Below, piece by piece: positions 7,071-14,409 of a DNA stretch of 15,185 nt. How positions within the stretch are numbered: position 1 is the stretch's first letter; every line of letters begins with the position of its first letter. Under the pieces are notes generated by a model. The model was given only the letters and a program-made list of their open reading frames with translations. It did not search any database and was not told the origin of the DNA. Source of the stretch: CADCWN01 sp039810045 (GTDB lineage Bacteria > Chloroflexota > Chloroflexia > Thermomicrobiales > CADCWN01). Location of the stretch: contig JBDHWF010000098.1 in NCBI GenBank assembly GCA_039810045.1, positions 1-15,185 of the forward strand, written 5' to 3'. A program made the translations under genes and the position numbers.

Positions 7071-8531
7071 ATGAGCCGGAACCAGAGCCAGCAAGGTGGC
7101 CTACGCACCTGGATTCAACGACAGCAACGCCTGAGTCGCCATCGGCGGCTCTATCAGGCGCGGACGCGCAACCGTCTGGCGTTGCCCGGTCGCCGCCCGC
7201 GCCTCGCCTACCTCTTTGCAATCGTGCCTACGCTAGCGATTATCGGACTCCTGGCCTCTGCGCCAGTGCTTTACCATATTGACGCCAAGATCCAAACAGC
7301 GATTGATCCAACGCCAATCTCGGTACAGGTGCAGGCAGAGAACCCAGGGGAACCAACCGTTCAATTACCAAACTGGGATCGTCAGGAACGGATCAACATT
7401 CTGGTGCTGGGGATTGATCAGCGTGAGGGCGACCCCTATGCTCGCACGGACACGATGATCATCGTCAGCATTGATCCAAAAGCCAAAACAGTGGGGATGC
7501 TCTCGTTACCACGCGACCTGTGGGTCAGTATTCCCGGCTATGGCGAAGAAAAGCTCAACGCCGCCTACATCTTTGGCGAAATGGATCAGCGGCCTGGTGG
7601 TGGTATCGGCCTCCTTCAACGCACAATTCGCAACAATTTCGGGGTGCAGATTCACTACTACGCCACGGTGAACTTCCTGGGGTTTGAGAAAATTGTCGAT
7701 ACCCTCGGCGGCGTGACCGTTGATCCACGATACCCCATTGTCGATGACGAATATCCGACGGAAACCTATGGCTATGTCAGTATCTACTTCCCCGCTGGCC
7801 TACAACATCTGGATGGGAAGCAAGCGCTGCGCTACGCCCGCACCCGCCATCAGGATCTTGACTTTGGGCGCTCCCAACGGCAGCAGGAAGTGATTCTCGC
7901 CTTACGGCAGCAGGCGATCAAAGGAAACCTGATCAACAACTTCTATAAGCTCTTTGATGCGCTGAGTGGTTCGGTCAAGACTGACCTGAAACAAGATCAG
8001 ATCGCCCAACTCGCCAACCTGGGCATGGGCATTACCGATGACAAGATCACCCAATATACATTACAGGATCTGCTTACTGGCGCAGTAGCCGCAGACGGCT
8101 CCCAATACCTCGCACCAATCGACAGCTGGGCCACCATCCGCTCGCGGGTTCGCCAGATGGTGCCCGATGCTGGCGCAAATGCACCAACGCCCACGCCCGA
8201 TCTCAGTGCGGCAGTCAGCGTGCGTAATGGCACCCTGCGGGACCGCTTTGCCGCCCGCACTGTTGAAGGATTAAAAGCACAGGGGATTCGTGGGGCAACC
8301 GTTGATCCAACCGAAGTGACCGATGTGCCGCTGCCCATGCCCCATACGATCATCTATGAATATAGCAAGACCAGCACAGCCCTCCTGATCGCCAAAACGC
8401 TGGGGCTCAGTGAGGAATCCGTTGTGCATGGCACGGGTACCCCGCCCAATGGGGTTGATATTGTCGTGGTGCTTGGCGACGATGCCCGCGATCTCGTCCC
8501 AGAAACCAAAAAAACTACCCCCACCCGCTAA
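7071..8531 (+). CDS. LytR-CpsA-Psr (LCP) family protein with C-terminal LytR_C domain
   Basis: LCP proteins transfer lipid-linked glycopolymers onto the cell wall or related acceptors, outside the membrane. This 486-residue protein has a basic cytoplasmic tail (1-45), one membrane helix (about 46-68) and an extracytoplasmic LCP domain (about 105-290). The hallmark residues are present: Arg125 and Asp127 in RTDTMIIV, SLPRDLWV (145-152, with Arg148 and Asp149), KLNAAY (161-166), GGVTVD (213-218) and YARTRHQDLDFGRSQRQQ (255-272). A Thr/Pro-rich linker near 370-376 leads to a second domain (about 380-470) starting VSVRNGT, typical of LytR_C. The ATG at 7071 has only a weak GAGAG ribosome binding site. 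It has its own promoter (6933-6961). Which polymer is attached in this organism cannot be told; the nearby manA suggests mannose-containing glycans, which is only a hint. Confidence 0.93.
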   Translation: MSRNQSQQGGLRTWIQRQQRLSRHRRLYQARTRNRLALPGRRPRLAYLFAIVPTLAIIGLLASAPVLYHIDAKIQTAIDPTPISVQVQAENPGEPTVQLPNWDRQERINILVLGIDQREGDPYARTDTMIIVSIDPKAKTVGMLSLPRDLWVSIPGYGEEKLNAAYIFGEMDQRPGGGIGLLQRTIRNNFGVQIHYYATVNFLGFEKIVDTLGGVTVDPRYPIVDDEYPTETYGYVSIYFPAGLQHLDGKQALRYARTRHQDLDFGRSQRQQEVILALRQQAIKGNLINNFYKLFDALSGSVKTDLKQDQIAQLANLGMGITDDKITQYTLQDLLTGAVAADGSQYLAPIDSWATIRSRVRQMVPDAGANAPTPTPDLSAAVSVRNGTLRDRFAARTVEGLKAQGIRGATVDPTEVTDVPLPMPHTIIYEYSKTSTALLIAKTLGLSEESVVHGTGTPPNGVDIVVVLGDDARDLVPETKKTTPTR

Positions 8532-8556
8532 CAGGATAATCAGCTATCACTTCCCC

Positions 8557-8577
8557 CTTTGTGCATGAAGCACAGGG
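8557..8577 (+). terminator. Hairpin after the LCP gene
   Basis: CTTTGTGC (8557-8564) and GCACAGGG (8570-8577) form an 8-bp stem with two G-U pairs and an ATGAA loop, 25 bases past the stop codon. There is no U-run after it. It is the only plausible transcript end in the roughly 250-base gap before the next gene; I see nothing else clear in the rest of that gap. Confidence 0.4.
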
Positions 8578-8783
8578 CAAATGGGGATGGTATTCCACGA
8601 AAAAATCGGGCATGATCAGCCCAAGGCATTACTGAGTATCATTTCAGCTACGAGTTGTAGTACTATTACTGTACCGCTCTATGTCGACATCGCCCCATGC
8701 ACCGACCAGCGCACACGACAGCATCAGGTACCTGAAAGAGCAATAGGGTTCTGGCTCTGATGCACAGTGCGGAGAATACGCTG

Positions 8784-9179
8784 ATGACATTAGGACCCAA
8801 ATCGTTCGACCCGCACCGCCTGCTCCCCATTGGCCGTGACGGTTGGCTGATTCGTACCCCAGGCTTTACCGCAGGCGAGGTCAAGCGGCTCCTGCGTGAG
8901 GGCCCGAAAACTGAGCGAGGCCGTGCAGTTAGCCGCTGCGTGGCGCGGTCGGACGACTGGTTACCAACCATCCCCGATGTAGTCACCTGCCCCTTCCATT
9001 ATCAGCAACGGTTACCCAGGATCGTCTTCTGGTATGCTCAGGGCGAATCGATCGACGAAATCGGTCAGCGGATGACCGCCTTCCATACCACCTGGGGGGT
9101 TGAGCGGGCCTTGCGCGTCGCCTGTGAACGGATCGCCTATTGCCTCAACCACGCCCCACAGCAATACGGCTTGCAATAA
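8784..9179 (+). CDS. Small protein of unknown function with helix-turn-helix-like C-terminal half
   Basis: I do not recognise this 131-residue protein as a named family. Its first 65 residues contain DPHRLLPIGRDGWLIRTPGF and a basic stretch RGRAVSRCVARSDDW. The second half, IPDVVTCPFHYQQRLPRIVFWYAQGESIDEIGQRM... (63-97), continues into an amphipathic helix WGVERALRVACERIAYCLN (104-122). The stretch around 84-122 reads like a helix-turn-helix: a helix, the GESIDEIGQRM turn region, then a second helix. Cys residues at 52, 69, 114 and 120 are not in a clear metal-binding pattern. I chose the ATG at 8784 because GGAG lies 9 bases upstream; an ATG at 8760 would add 8 residues with a weaker site. 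It is a single gene, converging on the flaR-like gene with 21 bases between the stops. A DNA-binding role is a guess. Confidence 0.72.
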   Translation: MTLGPKSFDPHRLLPIGRDGWLIRTPGFTAGEVKRLLREGPKTERGRAVSRCVARSDDWLPTIPDVVTCPFHYQQRLPRIVFWYAQGESIDEIGQRMTAFHTTWGVERALRVACERIAYCLNHAPQQYGLQ

Positions 9180-9200
9180 TCCACCCAAACTTAGTTGCCG

Positions 9201-9749
9201 CTATTTCCCCCTGATGTCAGCCAGCCAGCGATCAGCGGCTTTTGGTGAGCGCAGGCGAACCACCGCAATCGCCGCGTATTGCGGGCTGTATAGCAGGGCC
9301 TCGTATTGCCGCCGTCGCCGCCGATGTGTCGTCAATACCCAGAGAAAGAGTGAGTCGCGGCTGAGAAAGTTCATGCGGAACGACTCTCGATTCCCGTTCC
9401 ACAGTTCCTCGCCGCTGCGGATTCGCCGACAGGCCCGCCAGAATAACCGCCAGAGATTGACCACAATCGGGTAATCAAGCCAGACGATCAGCTGCGCCTG
9501 GGGCCACAGGCGCTCCCGTACTGCGCTATATCCACCATCGATGACCCATTCATCAATGGCAGTGGCGGCTGCCACCGCCGCCCAAAACGCTTCGGGCGAT
9601 GCAGGCGTCCAATTCTCCTGCCAGTGCAGGGCATCGAGCTCAATAAAACGGCAGCCAAAATGCCGCGCCAGGGCTTTGCCGAGCGTGGTCTTGCCCGACC
9701 CACTGGTGCCAATCACCACGATCCGCTGCCAGGGCGGCGCTGTACGCAT
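9201..9749 (-). CDS. P-loop kinase of the FlaR / topology-modulation type
   Basis: This 182-residue protein belongs to the small adenylate-kinase-like P-loop proteins often annotated as FlaR or DNA topology modulation protein; their true substrate is not established. The Walker A loop is GTSGSGKTT (14-22). Other family landmarks are ELDALHW (37-43), the WVIDGGYS block (68-75), LIVWLDYP (87-94, Walker B-like) and EELWNGNRESF (114-124), followed by an Arg-rich lid-like region (143-147). The ATG at 9749 lies 7 bases past the manA stop, and its GAGG ribosome binding site overlaps that stop codon, which suggests translational coupling. A TTG at 9764 in the same frame would overlap the end of manA and is less likely. 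It is the last gene of the MATE-manA-kinase unit. Confidence 0.85.
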   Translation of the reverse strand: MRTAPPWQRIVVIGTSGSGKTTLGKALARHFGCRFIELDALHWQENWTPASPEAFWAAVAAATAIDEWVIDGGYSAVRERLWPQAQLIVWLDYPIVVNLWRLFWRACRRIRSGEELWNGNRESFRMNFLSRDSLFLWVLTTHRRRRRQYEALLYSPQYAAIAVVRLRSPKAADRWLADIRGK

Positions 9750-9756
9750 TGCGACC

Positions 9757-10701
9757 TCAGCCAACGCTCGCCTTTAGTAACCGGCTCGCCCCACTGGGTC
9801 GTACCTGATACGACCCCACCACCGCAGGCACCACCGCCGTTTCAAACTGGCCGAGCGTGACCCCCCAGCCTGCGCCACTGATTTCTGCCGCGCCAGCAAC
9901 CACCGTCAGGCAATGAACTGACTGCCCGGCGGTATCCAACATAACTGGTTCCTTGGTTGCCACAACTTGCTCTAAGGTGAAGTATGGACAGCGGACCAAT
10001 GTCCCAACGGGCGTAGCAGTCGTAGGCGCTGGCTGCACCTCCCCCACTATCGCCGGGTTCGCCACCGCGAGTGACTGGGGGATATGTAATGCGCGATCCG
10101 CTGATTGCGGACGATTCCAATCAAAGACGCGGTAGGTCAGATCCGAGCTTTGTTGCACTTCGTACAGGAGCAACCCTGGCCCCAGCGCATGGATCGTCCC
10201 CGCGTCAATGAAGACCGTATCGCCAGCCTGCACTGTCAGATAGCGGGCGATCTCCGTCACCGTACCAGCCTCAATCGCCGTTGCCAGTGCGGCGCGTGTT
10301 GTCTGCGGCTGTAGGCCAGCGATCAACTGCGCCGCTGGTGCAGCGTCCAGGATATGCCACGCCTCAGTTTTACCGACGAACCCTGGGCCTTCGATTTCTA
10401 CGGCCTGAGCATCATTGGGGTGTACCTGCACCGAGAGCCAATCTGCCACATCAAGGAGTTTGATCAGTAGCGGAAACTCCTTGCCTGTCTGCGCCAGCGG
10501 TACAGCCCCCACCAGATCAACACCATATTCAGCAGTGAGTTCAGCCAGCGTGCGGCCAGCGTAGGGGCCATCGAGTACCTGATTGGCCGTATGCACCAGC
10601 CAGCCTTCACCGATTGGCGGTGTTGCTGGCCGCAACCGTTGCCCACCCCATACTCGCTCGTAATAGGCTGGCTGCAATTTGAACCCCACTACCCTGGTCA
10701 T
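9757..10701 (-). CDS. manA: Mannose-6-phosphate isomerase, type I
   Basis: The enzyme interconverts fructose 6-phosphate and mannose 6-phosphate in the cytoplasm, supplying mannose for GDP-mannose and envelope glycans. The 314-residue length fits the short type I form found in many Gram-positive and related bacteria. The zinc ligands are visible as QVHP (Gln92, His94), Glu113 in KTEAWH and His171 in AGTIHALG. The LLLYEVQQSSDLTYRVFDW block (177-195) contains the expected catalytic Arg191. The second cupin half (about 235-310) is more divergent. The ATG at 10701 is preceded by GGGGAGAG about 4 bases away, within the 9-base gap after the MATE stop codon. Co-transcription with the transporter upstream and the kinase downstream is very likely from spacing. 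The link between mannose metabolism and the two neighbours is unclear. Confidence 0.95.
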   Translation of the reverse strand: MTRVVGFKLQPAYYERVWGGQRLRPATPPIGEGWLVHTANQVLDGPYAGRTLAELTAEYGVDLVGAVPLAQTGKEFPLLIKLLDVADWLSVQVHPNDAQAVEIEGPGFVGKTEAWHILDAAPAAQLIAGLQPQTTRAALATAIEAGTVTEIARYLTVQAGDTVFIDAGTIHALGPGLLLYEVQQSSDLTYRVFDWNRPQSADRALHIPQSLAVANPAIVGEVQPAPTTATPVGTLVRCPYFTLEQVVATKEPVMLDTAGQSVHCLTVVAGAAEISGAGWGVTLGQFETAVVPAVVGSYQVRPSGASRLLKASVG

Positions 10702-10710
10702 AACTCTCCC

Positions 10711-12081
10711 CTACACCCGTGATCGCTCCAGACGATCTTGCCAGCGACCGCGCAAGAAACGATAGGTGACAAATGCGGCCCGTGTCGCCGCATCGACACT
10801 GTTCGAGATAAAAATCCCGGCCAGCCCCCACCCCAAAAACAATCCAAAAAACCAGGCTGTTGGCAGCCGCACACACCAGACCCCTGCCGCCGTCGCCAAG
10901 AGGGGATAGCGGGTATCACCAACGCCACGCAAGGCCCCAGCATAAACTTGCCCCAACCCCCAGAACGGTTGTCCAAAACAGAGGACGCGCAACCCTGTCG
11001 CGGCATACTGCCGCACCTGAGGGTCGTTGGTGAACAGCCCCACCAATGGATCAGCGATCACAAAGCAGACCACCGCCAGCACCGACATCCAGATGATCGC
11101 GTGTTTGGCCGCAATCCGCGCCAATAGCCGTGCCTGTGCTGGCAGGCGCGCCCCAATCGCCTGCCCAGTCAGCGCTGTAGTACCGTAGCCATAGCCAAAG
11201 GCAGGCATCCAGGCCAGCCCAATTAAAGTCAGGCCAACACGCTGGGCGGCGAAAATCGTGGTGCCGAGTTGCAAGGCAATCAAGCCATAACCCAACAAGC
11301 CAATATTGAGCACCAGTTGCTCCCCCAACGCAGGCAGCCCGATCCGCAAAACCTGACGAATCGCACCAAAGTCTGGACGAAACCGCGCGCCGCGCAACAT
11401 CCCAGAGCGCCAGAGGGTCGCCACCAGCAACGCCGCACCCAGGCTGCGCGCAGTCGCGGCTGCGATCGCCGCGCCCGCTACGCCCATTTGCGGCGGGCCA
11501 AAGATCAGCGTGGCGGCAATCGTGATATTCAGTACGTTCGTCAGGCCCGTAATCATCATCGGGCGGCGACTATTCCCCGCTCCGCGCAAAATCGCGGCTG
11601 CTACCGTCATCACGGCGAGCATCGGGAATGCCAGCCCCGTGATCTGGAGATAAGTCATCCCCACCACGGCCACAGGTTCGCTCGCCCCGATCAGGCGCAA
11701 GAGGCCGTGAGCAAAGAAAAAGGCGGGAAACCCACAGGCCAACCCGACAACAGCCCCCATCAAGAGCGATTGCCCAACGATCTTCCCCTGGCCCTCGCTG
11801 TCGCGTGCGCCACGCAACTGTGCAGTCAGAACCATCCCGCCAACACTCGTGCCAGTAATCATCGCAATGACCAACTGGATCAATTGCGTTGCCGCTCCTA
11901 CCCCTGAAATAACTGTAGTACCGAGGCGACCGAGCAACGCCAGGTTGGTCAGTTCCAGTGCGGTCATCAGCAGCCCATCAGCAATGATCGGCCAAGCAAG
12001 CCGATCGACTGCCCGCGCTGGATCATCAGCATCTGCCGTGCGCTTCGGCCAGCGTGCCTTCATTTGAGCCGTCCACTCCAT
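10711..12081 (-). CDS. MATE-family efflux transporter
   Basis: MATE proteins export drugs, cationic dyes or metabolites through the cytoplasmic membrane in exchange for sodium ions or protons. This 456-residue protein has the family length and about 12 membrane helices. The two-fold internal repeat shows well: LRGAGNSRRPM at 165-175 and LRGVGDTRYPL at 384-394, each after a helix pair. The first half starts with LAWPIIADGLLMTALELTNLALLGRLG (29-55), which is typical of the MatE domain. The substrate cannot be read from sequence. The ATG at 12081 has a distant AAGG; the ATG at 12063 is an alternative with no better site. It is the first gene of a three-gene unit with manA and a P-loop kinase. 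Its promoter must lie in the 173-base gap shared with ybaB, but I found no convincing minus-strand boxes there. Confidence 0.94.
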   Translation of the reverse strand: MEWTAQMKARWPKRTADADDPARAVDRLAWPIIADGLLMTALELTNLALLGRLGTTVISGVGAATQLIQLVIAMITGTSVGGMVLTAQLRGARDSEGQGKIVGQSLLMGAVVGLACGFPAFFFAHGLLRLIGASEPVAVVGMTYLQITGLAFPMLAVMTVAAAILRGAGNSRRPMMITGLTNVLNITIAATLIFGPPQMGVAGAAIAAATARSLGAALLVATLWRSGMLRGARFRPDFGAIRQVLRIGLPALGEQLVLNIGLLGYGLIALQLGTTIFAAQRVGLTLIGLAWMPAFGYGYGTTALTGQAIGARLPAQARLLARIAAKHAIIWMSVLAVVCFVIADPLVGLFTNDPQVRQYAATGLRVLCFGQPFWGLGQVYAGALRGVGDTRYPLLATAAGVWCVRLPTAWFFGLFLGWGLAGIFISNSVDAATRAAFVTYRFLRGRWQDRLERSRV

Positions 12082-12189
12082 CGCGGTCGTTACCTTCTTT
12101 CATCTGGCACGGATATAACTGTGCCGCAGGAAAGGGTAGCCGCTTAGCCGCCCTCAAACAAGGCAATGCGGAGGAATCGGAATGGTCTT

Positions 12190-12198
12190 TGCTATACT
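12190..12198 (+). promoter_or_regulatory. Extended -10 promoter for ybaB
   Basis: TGCTATACT is an extended -10 element: TG, one base, then TATACT at 12193-12198, a five-of-six match. No -35 box stands at the right distance, which is tolerated with an extended -10. Transcription would start near 12205, about 50 bases before the ybaB start codon. Confidence 0.6.
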
Positions 12199-12254
12199 GC
12201 CATCTACTGCTATGTTGAGATTGACGATACGATAGTACGAGAGGAGCAAACCAG

Positions 12255-12557
12255 ATGCAGCCCAATATGCGGATGGTGCAGCAGATGCAAAACCGGATGG
12301 CGAAGATCCAAGAGGAACTGGCACAAACCACCGTCACTGGCAATGCAGGCGGTGATGCCGTTGTCGTTGAGATGACTGGCTTGAAGGAACTGAAGGCCAT
12401 CAAGCTCTCCCCAGCAGTCGTTGACCCCGAAGATATCGAAACGCTGGAAGACCTCTTGCTGGTTGCCGTCAAGCAGGCGATGGAGAAAGCCGAAGAACTG
12501 TCCGGCCAGAAGTTTGGCGCACTGACTGGCGGCATGAAGATCCCTGGCCTGATGTAA
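12255..12557 (+). CDS. ybaB: YbaB/EbfC family nucleoid-associated protein
   Basis: This family forms small dimers that bind DNA and the nucleoid; in some bacteria it is called EbfC. The 100-residue protein has the normal length and layout: an N-terminal helix rich in Gln and Met (MRMVQQMQNRMAKIQEELAQ, 5-24) that makes the dimer arm, then the core with VTGNAGGDAVVVEMTGLKELKAIKLSPAVVDPED (27-60), and a final helix with LLLVAVKQAMEKAEEL, ending in GGMKIPGLM. The ATG at 12255 has GAGGAG 8 bases upstream. ybaB often sits between dnaX and recR; here neither gene is present on either side. It has its own promoter (12190-12198) and a strong terminator (12575-12609), so it is a single-gene unit. Confidence 0.95.
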   Translation: MQPNMRMVQQMQNRMAKIQEELAQTTVTGNAGGDAVVVEMTGLKELKAIKLSPAVVDPEDIETLEDLLLVAVKQAMEKAEELSGQKFGALTGGMKIPGLM

Positions 12558-12574
12558 CTATCTCTCCGCAACAG

Positions 12575-12609
12575 GAAGCGCCAGCGACTGGATTGGTCGC
12601 TGGCGCTTC
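12575..12609. terminator. Bidirectional terminator between ybaB and fumC
   Basis: GAAGCGCCAGCGAC (12575-12588) and GTCGCTGGCGCTTC (12596-12609) form a perfect 14-bp stem with a 7-base loop, 18 bases past the ybaB stop codon. The plus side continues with GTTGTTCTC, a modest T-rich tail. It also lies 32 bases past the end of fumC, which is read in the opposite direction. Confidence 0.82.
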
Positions 12610-12640
12610 GTTGTTCTCGCGTGGTGGCGCAGGGCTGGCC

Positions 12641-14059
12641 TCAGCCGCCTGCTGGCCCCATCGTCGTCCCTGGTTCCGTCATACTGGCGGGATCAAGCAG
12701 ATCGTTCAGTTCTTCCTCAGTCAGGTCAGTCTGCACGCGGGCGATTTCCCTGATCGTCTTCCCGGTCTTCGCCGCTTCCTTCGCAATCGCCGCTGCTGCA
12801 TCGTAGCCGATGCGTGGGGCCAACGCGGTGCCAACCATCAGCCCTTGCTCCACCATCTGCGGGCCACGCTCGGTCGCCTTCAGGCCAACGATGCATTGTG
12901 CAGCAAAGTTATCGCAGGCAGTGGCAAGAATCGCGATGGATTGCTGAATGTTGTACGAAGCGATCGGCATCATTACATTGAGTTCAAAGTTCCCCGAAGC
13001 CCCAGCGATATTGATCGTGACATCGTTACCGATCACTTGTGCGGCCACCATCGTCACGGACTCGGCAATCACGGGATTGACCTTCCCAGGCATAATCGAG
13101 GAACCGGGTTGTACGGCGGGCAGATCCAGTTCGCCGATACCAGCGCGGGGGCCAGAACCAAGCCAGCGAATATCGTTGGCGATCTTCAGCAAGCTCACCG
13201 CAATGGTCTTCAACGCCCCACTCGCCGCCACAACCCCGTCAAGGGTATTCTGTGCCTGGAAGTGATTGGTCGTCTCGGTGATCGTATAGCCAGCCCCTTT
13301 GCTGACCAGCGCACAGACCTGCTCGGCAAACTCACGATGAGTGTTGATCCCGGTGCCTACAGCAGTACCACCAAGTGCAACTTCGCTCAGTTCACCAATG
13401 GCATATTCGAGCCGCCGCCGCGCCCGCTCAATCTGTCCAGCATACCCCTCGAACTCCTGTCCGAGCCGAATCGGCGTGGCATCTTGCAGATGTGTGCGGC
13501 CAGTCTTGACAATCGGCATAAATTCTTGGGCTTTGCCCCACAGCGCCTCTTCCAAGCGCCCCAGGGCGGGCATCAGGTCTTCGTGGATCCCCGCCAGCGC
13601 CGCCAGATGAATCGCGGTGGGAATTACATCATTCGACGACTGGCCCATATTCACGTGGTCGTTGGGGTGGACGGGGCTTTTCGCCCCGCGCTGCCCACCA
13701 AGCAGTTCATTCGCCCGCGACGCCAAGACTTCGTTGGCGTTCATATTGGTGGAAGTGCCAGAACCGGTCTGAAAAATGTCGAGGACAAACTGGTCGTCGA
13801 GTTTGCCATCAGCGACTTCTTGCGCCGCCGCGCCAATCGCCTCAGCCAACTGTTGATCGAGCAGTCCCAAGCCGAGGTTCACCTGCGCTGCGGCCCCCTT
13901 GATCTGCCCAATCGCCCGAATAAACCGCCGAGGGAAGCGGAGGTCACTGATCGGGAAATTCTCTTTGGCGCGCATGGTCTGCACACCATAGTAGGCGCTG
14001 ACTGGAACAGACAACTCACCCAACGAGTCGCGTTCAACTCGCATCTCCTCAGTAGCCAT
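12641..14059 (-). CDS. fumC: Fumarate hydratase class II
   Basis: Class II fumarase interconverts fumarate and L-malate in the TCA cycle without an iron-sulfur cluster. The 472-residue protein shows the superfamily signature GSSIMPGKVNP (319-329), which carries the catalytic serine loop, as well as TGSGTSTNMN (98-107), GQSSNDV (139-145) and GRTHLQDATP (187-196). The His of HLQDATP (190) separates it from aspartase, which has Gln there, and the Gly in MPGKVNP also fits fumarase rather than aspartase (MPAKVNP). I chose the ATG at 14059 because of the AGGAGAGGG ribosome binding site; the ATG at 14095 would add 12 residues. The C-terminus ends in a short PGTTMGPAGG tail beyond the conserved domain. 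It is a single gene, with a GC-rich hairpin in its leader (14082-14105) and a strong terminator beyond its end. Confidence 0.96.
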   Translation of the reverse strand: MATEEMRVERDSLGELSVPVSAYYGVQTMRAKENFPISDLRFPRRFIRAIGQIKGAAAQVNLGLGLLDQQLAEAIGAAAQEVADGKLDDQFVLDIFQTGSGTSTNMNANEVLASRANELLGGQRGAKSPVHPNDHVNMGQSSNDVIPTAIHLAALAGIHEDLMPALGRLEEALWGKAQEFMPIVKTGRTHLQDATPIRLGQEFEGYAGQIERARRRLEYAIGELSEVALGGTAVGTGINTHREFAEQVCALVSKGAGYTITETTNHFQAQNTLDGVVAASGALKTIAVSLLKIANDIRWLGSGPRAGIGELDLPAVQPGSSIMPGKVNPVIAESVTMVAAQVIGNDVTINIAGASGNFELNVMMPIASYNIQQSIAILATACDNFAAQCIVGLKATERGPQMVEQGLMVGTALAPRIGYDAAAAIAKEAAKTGKTIREIARVQTDLTEEELNDLLDPASMTEPGTTMGPAGG

Positions 14060-14081
14060 CTCACCCTCTCCTATTTCCCTA

Positions 14082-14105
14082 CGGCCCGGAGCCAAATCCG
14101 GGCCG
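14082..14105 (-). promoter_or_regulatory. GC-rich hairpin in the fumC leader
   Basis: CGGCCCGG (14082-14089) and CCGGGCCG (14098-14105) are perfect 8-bp arms with an 8-base loop. In the minus direction the stem ends 22 bases before the fumC start codon, just ahead of the ribosome binding site. GGCCGAT is repeated with a 16-base period at 14101-14107 and 14117-14123, overlapping the outer arm. A stabilising leader hairpin or a regulator site is plausible. Confidence 0.5.
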
Positions 14106-14167
14106 ATCTTGTACTAGGCCGATTCTACGACTGAACGGGGCATCGTGCCACACCACTCGATAGCGCA

Positions 14168-14208
14168 ACTGTCCAATTGGACAGTGGTACTGTGCAGCGA
14201 ATCGCTGC
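14168..14208. promoter_or_regulatory. Cluster of overlapping palindromes (candidate operator)
   Basis: ACTGTCCAATTGGACAGT (14168-14185) is a perfect 18-base palindrome. Its right arm ACAGT (14181-14185) also forms an inverted repeat with ACTGT (14189-14193) across GGT. GCAGCGA-A-TCGCTGC (14194-14208) is a third, directly next to it. Together they span the region just upstream of, and touching, a possible -10 box (14209-14214). This is how repressor sites are usually placed. The target could be the MFS gene, fumC or both. Confidence 0.6.
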
Positions 14209-14214
14209 TATCCT
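14206..14214 (+). promoter_or_regulatory. Possible extended -10 promoter for the MFS gene
   Basis: TGCTATCCT has the TG motif one base before TATCCT (14209-14214), a four-of-six -10 match, without a -35 box. If used, transcription starts near 14221 and the leader is about 190 bases long. The third palindrome overlaps it. Confidence 0.4.
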
Positions 14215-14260
14215 CTGCCAGACACAGCAATTGTGCGTTGTAAGGTAAAGGATGCAATGC

Positions 14261-14399
14261 GTTACCAGGTTCCGCCTGTAGGCTATCCAGCCTCCTGGTT
14301 AACCGACACGAGTGCCTCACCGCTGTCTCACTAATCGGTGCAAGAGACAGCGGAAGGCGGCACCCCACGAGCGGGTTCTCCTTCCCAACAATGTTGGGA
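14261..14399 (+). promoter_or_regulatory. Structured leader of the MFS gene with occluded ribosome binding site
   Basis: Three stem-loops follow one another. The first pairs GTTACCAGG (14261-14269) with CCTGGTTAAC (14294-14303), with one bulged T, and contains AGGCT/AGCCT (14280-14284 and 14289-14293). The second has perfect 10-bp arms, CCGCTGTCTC (14320-14329) and GAGACAGCGG (14344-14353), extended by GTGCC/GGCAC (14312-14316 and 14359-14363). The third, TCCCAAC/GTTGGGA (14383-14389 and 14393-14399), contains the GGGAG ribosome binding site in its 3' arm. CACCG (14318-14322) can pair instead with CGGTG (14336-14340), which would break the second stem. It does not match a riboswitch that I know. 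Confidence 0.5.
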
Positions 14400-14409
14400 G
14401 TAATTCAAC

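Noticed and set aside
11269..11907. 212-residue open frame on the plus strand
   Set aside because: It is antisense to the MATE gene and is mostly Gln, Arg and His, as expected for the complement of a hydrophobic membrane protein.
12593..14134. 513-residue open frame on the plus strand
   Set aside because: It lies antisense to fumC over nearly its whole length, starts with a non-ATG codon and is rich in Arg, His and Pro without any recognisable domain. It is a codon-bias shadow of fumC.
14320..14353. Intrinsic terminator in the MFS leader
   Set aside because: The 10-bp stem is strong, but the 14-base loop and the lack of any U-run after it argue against termination. I kept it as a leader structure.
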